Part shown: in pieces, positions 33,867-37,395 of the stretch | Numbering within the stretch: position 1 is the first letter of the stretch | How the letters are laid out: every line of letters starts with the position of its first letter | Assembly: GCA_014383605.1 (NCBI GenBank) | Contig: JACNHM010000558.1 | Location: 1 to 37,395, forward strand | Direction of reading: 5' to 3' | Length of the DNA: 37,395 nt | Source of the DNA: Chloroflexota bacterium | Lineage (GTDB): Bacteria > Chloroflexota > Anaerolineae > UBA3071 | Program-made: the position numbers and the translations under genes | Notes under the pieces: model-generated | What the model was told of the DNA's origin: nothing | Databases searched by the model: none | The model's input: the letters and a program-made list of their open reading frames with translations, nothing else

Positions 33867-34016
33867 GTGAAACCGAAGATCGGATTCATCGGCGTGGGCA
33901 TTGCCACGCATCTGTTGTCGTGGCCTACGATATCGTACCTGAGGCGCTGGACTACATCGTGGACACGGGAGCGGAGAGGGGCACGTCCTGCAGCGATGTA
34001 GCCCAGCGCAGTGACA
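33867..34016 (+). pseudogene. Broken 3-hydroxyisobutyrate-dehydrogenase-like gene
   Basis: A GTG start with a GAGGAGGG SD begins VKPKIGFIGVGI, the usual N-terminus of beta-hydroxyacid dehydrogenases (GLGxMG). After that the frame is lost by a deletion and frameshift. In another frame the next strand and helix can be read: VVVAYDIVPEALDYIVDTGA, then SCSDVAQRSD. The rest is gone. It once followed the LipB-LipA gene in the same operon and was probably lost when the downstream IS region rearranged. Confidence 0.7.
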
Positions 34017-34066
34017 ATTTGGGACAGACCGGGTTTGGGGCCGGCTCCGCTACTCTGGAACGTCTG

Positions 34067-34092
34067 GAGGCCCGCGAACGGGAGCGGGCCTC
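34067..34092. terminator. Hairpin possibly ending the central operon
   Basis: A perfect 9-bp stem (34067-34075 with 34084-34092, GAGGCCCGC) with an 8-nt loop. The following TCTGATAC is only weakly T-rich, so terminator function is uncertain. It is the first strong hairpin after the last operon gene. Confidence 0.45.
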
Positions 34093-34306
34093 TCTGATAC
34101 AACAACGGTGGGAGCTAGACGCTCTACGCCGCACGCAAACAATACAGCAGAACTGCCGATCTTGGCTCCCCCCCCTCCTGAATGTCAGCTTTGCGGTAAG
34201 TGTTTGACAATCCTGTAGAGGCGACTTGAGGCTCGGTGAGATCATGGCCTCATCACTCGAAAGACCCCTGGCTGCTCAGCAACGCAGAAAGGGATATCGC
34301 AACTTG

Positions 34307-35647
34307 CAGCAATTCTGAATTTGGACGTCTGGGGAATGGTGGAGGAGTCCAGAAGGGAGTGAGGGTGAGGTAGCCAAGACAGCGAGAGAGATGTAGAGAG
34401 AGGAAGGGGACGTCAAAGTGATCTGACAAGACCGAAAGAGAAGGCAAGGAGGGGCAAAAGACCGAGTTCGAGAGAGGCAGAGACAGGGGGAAACAGAGTC
34501 GACCAGGGGACAGGGTGGCCCGAGATGTAGAGAAGGGTAGGTTAAGATAGTCGCTGAAGTCAGCCGGGTGCCAAGTCAAGTTGCTGATGCATGAACGTGA
34601 GGAGTTGCCGCCAGTTGTCGAAAAGGACATACCGGGTGAGGGCACGCAGGTCGTTGAAGAAGGTGCGTCGAGGGCCCAGTTCTTGCCGTACCGCCTGGTA
34701 GACGAGACAGGAGAGATCAAGCACGGTATGAAAGAGAAAGGCCAGCAACAGCAGCGTCAGGAGAAGAGCTGAGAGATGCTCCTGGCCATGGCCGTAGTTG
34801 TGCTCGAAGTTGTAGCCGCGGTTCTTGAGGACATTGAAGCCTTCGTTCTCCACCTTCCAGCGGCTGCGCCCATCGGCAACGATCTCCACCACGCTTTGCC
34901 TGTCTATCTTATGGTCAGTAGCCCAACCGCTGTGATAGAACTGCTCGCCGGTGGCCTCAGGGTTCAAAGCGCTGGCTATTGCGCTCCACCCAGCGCTTGA
35001 TGGCCTGTTGCTCACAATCCTGCTTCTCATGCCCATCCTGTGGCCGGATGAACTCCGGTTCCAAACAGACCACATGCTCCTCTCCGGGTGCGCAGAGGAC
35101 GGCGACCATGACCAGATGCGAGTAGCAGGTTTGCTCATCCCGTATCTGTACGTGACAGTTTGAGCAGTGTATCCTCTGGGACGAGAAGTGCTGAGACCCA
35201 TCGAGGGAGATCAACAGTGTTCCCCCTATGCCCTGATAGCGCGCCAACTGCTTGTGAGCCTTCAAGCGATCATACACCTCCCAGAACGGTTCCCGCACCA
35301 GTGCCGGATCCACCGGATCCAGAAGGTTTCGTATCTGTCCATCGCTGGGTATGTGCTCCACCCCAAACAAGCTCTGGGCGTTGTTCTTCCCCTGGTGCCG
35401 TTGCATGTCCCTCTGGTGTGCCAGAAACTGGTGACTGCATGAAAAGCACGGAGAACGCGGCGAGCCCCGCTTCCTTGATCTCGTATTGGCAATTGCTCCC
35501 TGTGCGGTGCTCTGGTATCTTGGCCAGGCTATTCCCCAGTATGCCCAGCATCTCTTTGAACTTCAACCCCTGGCCCATCTTGTTTACCCCCTTCATCGCT
35601 GATCTTGGGTGTAGTTTACCATCTCTTGGCCAAATTGAGAACTGCTG
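34307..35647 (-). mobile_element. Decayed insertion sequence, 1.34 kb, with terminal repeats
   Basis: Ends are an 18-bp inverted repeat with two mismatches: 34307-34324 (CAGCAATTCTGAATTTGG) and the complement of 35630-35647 (CAGCAGTTCTCAATTTGG). A minus-strand DDE-type transposase fills most of it, broken by a frameshift and a deletion. The transposase is of the IS4-like/ISNCY sort (DGSQHFSS near the first catalytic Asp; ENEGFN with the Glu). No target-site duplication is obvious. The 250 bp between the left repeat and the transposase stop are purine-rich with no gene. A second remnant of the same family is at 2290-2670. Confidence 0.85.
34560..35596 (-). pseudogene. Transposase pseudogene (DDE, IS4-like)
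   Basis: Three pieces in different frames. The N-terminus begins MKGVNKMGQGLKFKEMLG near 35596 and runs to FMQSPV. A net frameshift near 35440 moves the reading to FLAHQRDMQRHQGKNNAQ, followed by SDGQIRNLLDP and LLISLDGSQHFSS (first catalytic Asp). A deletion then joins NSQRFEP directly to ATGEQFYHSGW, so the part with the second Asp is gone. The C-terminus retains WKVENEGFNVLKNRGYNFEH (catalytic Glu) and ends at 34560. The region missing here is partly present in the other remnant at 2290-2670. Confidence 0.85.
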
Positions 35648-35680
35648 ACGCCATCTATGATGCCTTGACTGGCAACCCCT

Positions 35681-35752
35681 TCATCCCTTGTACTTCTGAG
35701 GGGTCGCCTGAGTAGTTACGAGCAGGGTATCAATGATGATCTGCGGGTCCAT
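35681..35752 (-). CDS. Possible 23-aa small protein
   Basis: ATG at 35752 with a strong SD (GGGAGG about 8 nt upstream) opens 23 codons (MDPQIIIDTLLVTTQATPQ and four more) to a TGA at 35681, about 34 bp from the IS end. It follows the 96-aa minus ORF by 48 bp, so the two may form an operon. No known family. Confidence 0.35.
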   Translation of the reverse strand: MDPQIIIDTLLVTTQATPQKYKG

Positions 35753-35800
35753 ACTTTCTTCCTCCCTCGTGCGCGCAGTACGGAAGTTGTTTGGCGTGCG

Positions 35801-36091
35801 CTATGCAGGTTGTCCAATTGCTGCCGGCTGTGGCCCGGACAGCATGCTGAAGAGGGCTTCCAGTAGTTGGAGCAGCGTGGTGATGAGTCCTTGCCAGGAG
35901 AAATCGAGGGCATCCACGGCCAACTCCCCCGTCGTGATCCGCTGCATCAGTCGGGCCTGGAAGCCCTCGGGCAGGGTGATGTCTTCCTCCTGCAGGTGCT
36001 TCTGGACAGCTTGTCTTTCTTCTTCTTCCAGAAGCTCTTCCGCGAAAGGAGCGAAAAGGGTTCGGCGTGGTTTGCAGCTTTTGATAATCAT
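35801..36091 (-). CDS. Small protein of unknown function, anti-sigma-like layout
   Basis: 96 residues. The N-terminal half is charged and helical (FAEELLEEEERQAVQKHLQEE), the middle has LPEGFQARLMQRI, and the C-terminus has one hydrophobic stretch (GLITTLLQLLEALFSML). The order acidic helix, LP..F..RLM.RI, membrane-like helix recalls small anti-sigma factors of the zinc-finger group, but the Cys/His zinc residues are missing and no sigma-factor gene is adjacent. GAGGA lies about 13 nt before the ATG. It could be a remnant cut by rearrangement. Confidence 0.45.
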   Translation of the reverse strand: MIIKSCKPRRTLFAPFAEELLEEEERQAVQKHLQEEDITLPEGFQARLMQRITTGELAVDALDFSWQGLITTLLQLLEALFSMLSGPQPAAIGQPA

Positions 36092-36320
36092 CGTGTATAA
36101 TATCCTCGTGCGAAATCGAGCGCTCTGTCACTGTGGAGATCACGTGTAGTCCAGGATGGGGTGTTTGTATCGGATGTTCAGGGGTTGTCCTGGGGGCATG
36201 GCGGCCGAATATCTGTGAACTACCTTAAGGTCACATAGCTTTCCCGTCGCCAGCCTGAGCCTGTTGTGTGACATTTCACCTCCCGTGACGTCTAATGGTG
36301 TGGCTGGCAATCGAGAGTGA

Positions 36321-36351
36321 CAGATTGGCGGAGGGCTATGCTGCCAATCTG
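36321..36351. promoter_or_regulatory. Inverted repeat upstream of AmaP-like gene
   Basis: A perfect 9-bp inverted repeat (CAGATTGGC at 36321-36329, GCCAATCTG at 36343-36351) with a 13-nt centre, ending 32 bp before the start codon. Position and symmetry fit an operator or an RNA hairpin in the 5' leader. The rest of the 36092-36383 gap shows no gene; a TATAAT at 36095-36100 lacks a good -35 box. Confidence 0.4.
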
Positions 36352-36383
36352 CCGCTTGCTACAGAACTGTAGGAGAACCGTAC

Positions 36384-37160
36384 ATGAATCTCTTCAATCG
36401 CATCGTCATCGTCGTGCTCCTCATCGTGCTCCTGGCCACCACGTTGCTGTCCTTGCTTGTGCCTCGGACGGTCTTGGACATCCTGCGTGCCGGCGTGGAT
36501 CAAATCGAAGCTACGATTCCTTTCTACAACATCTTCTCTGGCATTTACTGGGCCTACTTGGGCGGCGGGCTGGGTGTAGTATTGCTCTGCCTGTTGCTAT
36601 TGTGGTTGGAGTTGCGCCGCCCACAGCGCAAGGCCGTCGAGGTGCCCGGCACGGAGGGCCGCAGGATGGAGGTGAGCGTCAAGTCCATTGCCCAGCAGCT
36701 TCAGAACAGACTGAGCGGCGTGGCCGATGTGAGCCGCGTGCGGCCCAGGGTTGTCAGCCGGGGCAAGAGCGTGGACGTCTTCCTGGACATGCAGGTCCAT
36801 CCAGCGGTGGAATTGCCCAGCAAGACCGAAGAAGTCTCACAGTTGTCCCGAGAGATCATCGAGCAGCAGATGGGGGTCAAGGTGGGCAAGGTGCGGGTGA
36901 ACATGCAGTATGGACCTGGGGTGCCCTGGGCCGGGCCCGAGCCTGAGTCGTTGCCGCTGGTCGTCCCCGGGGAGCCTGTGCAGCCAGCGGCGGATGCTGA
37001 GCTCGCACCTCCCGTCCGGACTGACGGCGCCCAGGAAGAAGATGAGGATTGGCCGCTGGAAGCGGCCACGGAGCTTGACGCAGAGATTGAGATTGAGGAA
37101 GAAGAGGCGGAGCTTCTCGCTGCCTCGTCTGCGGTACCTGAAGCCAGCGAGAATCTGTAA
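36384..37160 (+). CDS. AmaP-like membrane protein with Asp23-type domain
   Basis: 258 residues. Two membrane helices (about 5-28 and 50-75) separated by a loop, then a cytosolic domain (about 90-175) with the Asp23/Gls24 pattern (VSVKSIAQQLQNRLSGVADVSRVRPRV cut into strands, then VDVFLDMQVHP and REIIEQQMGVKVGKVRVNM). The last 80 residues are acidic and low in complexity (EIEIEEEEAEL). AmaP anchors Asp23-family proteins at the membrane in Gram-positive bacteria. The SD TAGGAG is well placed. It is unrelated to the sugar block and probably belongs to envelope stress functions. Confidence 0.8.
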   Translation: MNLFNRIVIVVLLIVLLATTLLSLLVPRTVLDILRAGVDQIEATIPFYNIFSGIYWAYLGGGLGVVLLCLLLLWLELRRPQRKAVEVPGTEGRRMEVSVKSIAQQLQNRLSGVADVSRVRPRVVSRGKSVDVFLDMQVHPAVELPSKTEEVSQLSREIIEQQMGVKVGKVRVNMQYGPGVPWAGPEPESLPLVVPGEPVQPAADAELAPPVRTDGAQEEDEDWPLEAATELDAEIEIEEEEAELLAASSAVPEASENL

Positions 37161-37204
37161 GCTGCCCCACGACGGCAGTACCCCCAGGTTTCCCAGGGGG
37201 CAAT

Positions 37205-37245
37205 CCCCGGTTGCTGGCCGCGAGGCCACCGGGCTCCGGGGTTTT
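37205..37245 (+). terminator. Terminator after AmaP-like gene
   Basis: An outer stem CCCCGG (37205-37210) with CCGGGG (37236-37241) encloses a TGGCC-GCGA-GGCCA hairpin and is followed by TTTT. It lies 45 bp after the stop codon, which fits an intrinsic terminator. Confidence 0.6.
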
Positions 37246-37320
37246 GACCTATAGTTCGTTACTGTGTTGTTTCTGGGTTTCATAAACTACACTACTGACT
37301 TCCACGAAAGGAGAAGACTC

Positions 37321-37395
37321 ATGAAACTGAACGCACCCAAGCGGATCACCTGGTGGGTTGGCCTGATCCTCGTTGTGCTAGGCCTGCTCGCTAGC
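37321..37395 (+). CDS. Small membrane protein, cut by window end
   Basis: ATG at 37321 with an AAAGGAG SD 8-9 nt upstream opens MKLNAPKRITWWVGLILVV, then more hydrophobic residues to the window edge. It has a short basic N-terminus followed by a membrane helix. The frame is open at the edge, so length and family are unknown. Confidence 0.65.
   Translation, partial: MKLNAPKRITWWVGLILVVLGLLAS

Noticed and set aside
36214..36235. CRP-like site TGTGA...TCACA
   Set aside because: The half-sites are 12 bp apart instead of 6, so this does not fit CRP; the central CCTTAAGG palindrome alone is weak evidence.
1..37395. tRNA, rRNA or CRISPR features
   Set aside because: Reading both strands showed no cloverleaf with CCA-side stem, no rRNA segment and no spaced direct-repeat array.

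Overview
The window is GC-rich DNA from a bacterium that looks like a member of the Chloroflexota (Anaerolineae or Caldilineae type). This is inferred from style only: a Tat-type lipoprotein signal followed by a Pro/Ala linker, strong Shine-Dalgarno (SD) sites, many GTG/TTG starts, an AmaP-like envelope protein, and short hairpin and tandem repeats between genes. I see no rRNA, tRNA or CRISPR array.

Left region (1-2100, minus strand). A class I isoprenoid-synthase-like gene is followed by two near-identical 81-82 residue precursor peptides, a decayed scrap of a second copy of the enzyme gene, a third peptide of 74 residues, and a terminator. All three peptides share an NHLP/Os1348-like (or ComX-like) leader and end in Trp directly before a TAG stop. 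An isoprenoid-synthase fold enzyme next to a small peptide with a C-terminal Trp is the arrangement of Bacillus ComQ-ComX, where ComQ prenylates a Trp of ComX. This is the best candidate for an undescribed system: a ComQX-like prenylated peptide with tandem precursors. No ComP/ComA-like sensor pair lies in the window.

Boundaries. Two remnants of one IS family flank the central block, at 2290-2670 and 34307-35647. They carry complementary internal deletions. A consensus sigma-70 promoter (TTGACA, 17 bp, TATAAT) starts 18 bp outside the left remnant and drives the central block.

Central region (2765-33827, plus strand, about 31 kb, closely spaced genes). It begins with a SorC-type regulator. 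Next come a SIS isomerase, an FGGY kinase, class I and class II aldolases, a sugar isomerase/epimerase, and a CUT1-type ABC sugar importer (lipoprotein plus two permeases, no ATPase). A divergent GroEL-like chaperonin, a BNR-repeat protein and a second FGGY kinase follow. After them are two medium-chain dehydrogenases around a COG4091-type oxidoreductase with a SAF domain, a VOC protein, an unrecognised 355-aa protein, an L-fucose-isomerase-like protein and a hydroxypyruvate-isomerase-like protein. The block ends with a complete acetoin/2-oxoacid dehydrogenase-type set: E1 alpha, E1 beta, an SDR, a zinc dehydrogenase, an AcoX-like kinase-fold protein, E2, E3, and a fused LipB-LipA protein that would make the lipoyl cofactor. 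Read together, this is a catabolic block for an unidentified rare sugar or polyol. Import, phosphorylation, isomerisation, oxidation and aldol cleavage would feed an AcoABCL-like complex that cleaves a ketol or 2-oxo intermediate to an acyl-CoA. The substrate cannot be named from sequence.

Right region (33828-37395). It holds a broken 3-hydroxyisobutyrate-dehydrogenase-like gene, the larger IS remnant, two small minus-strand ORFs of unknown function, an AmaP/Asp23-type membrane protein, a terminator, and the start of a small membrane protein cut by the window edge.
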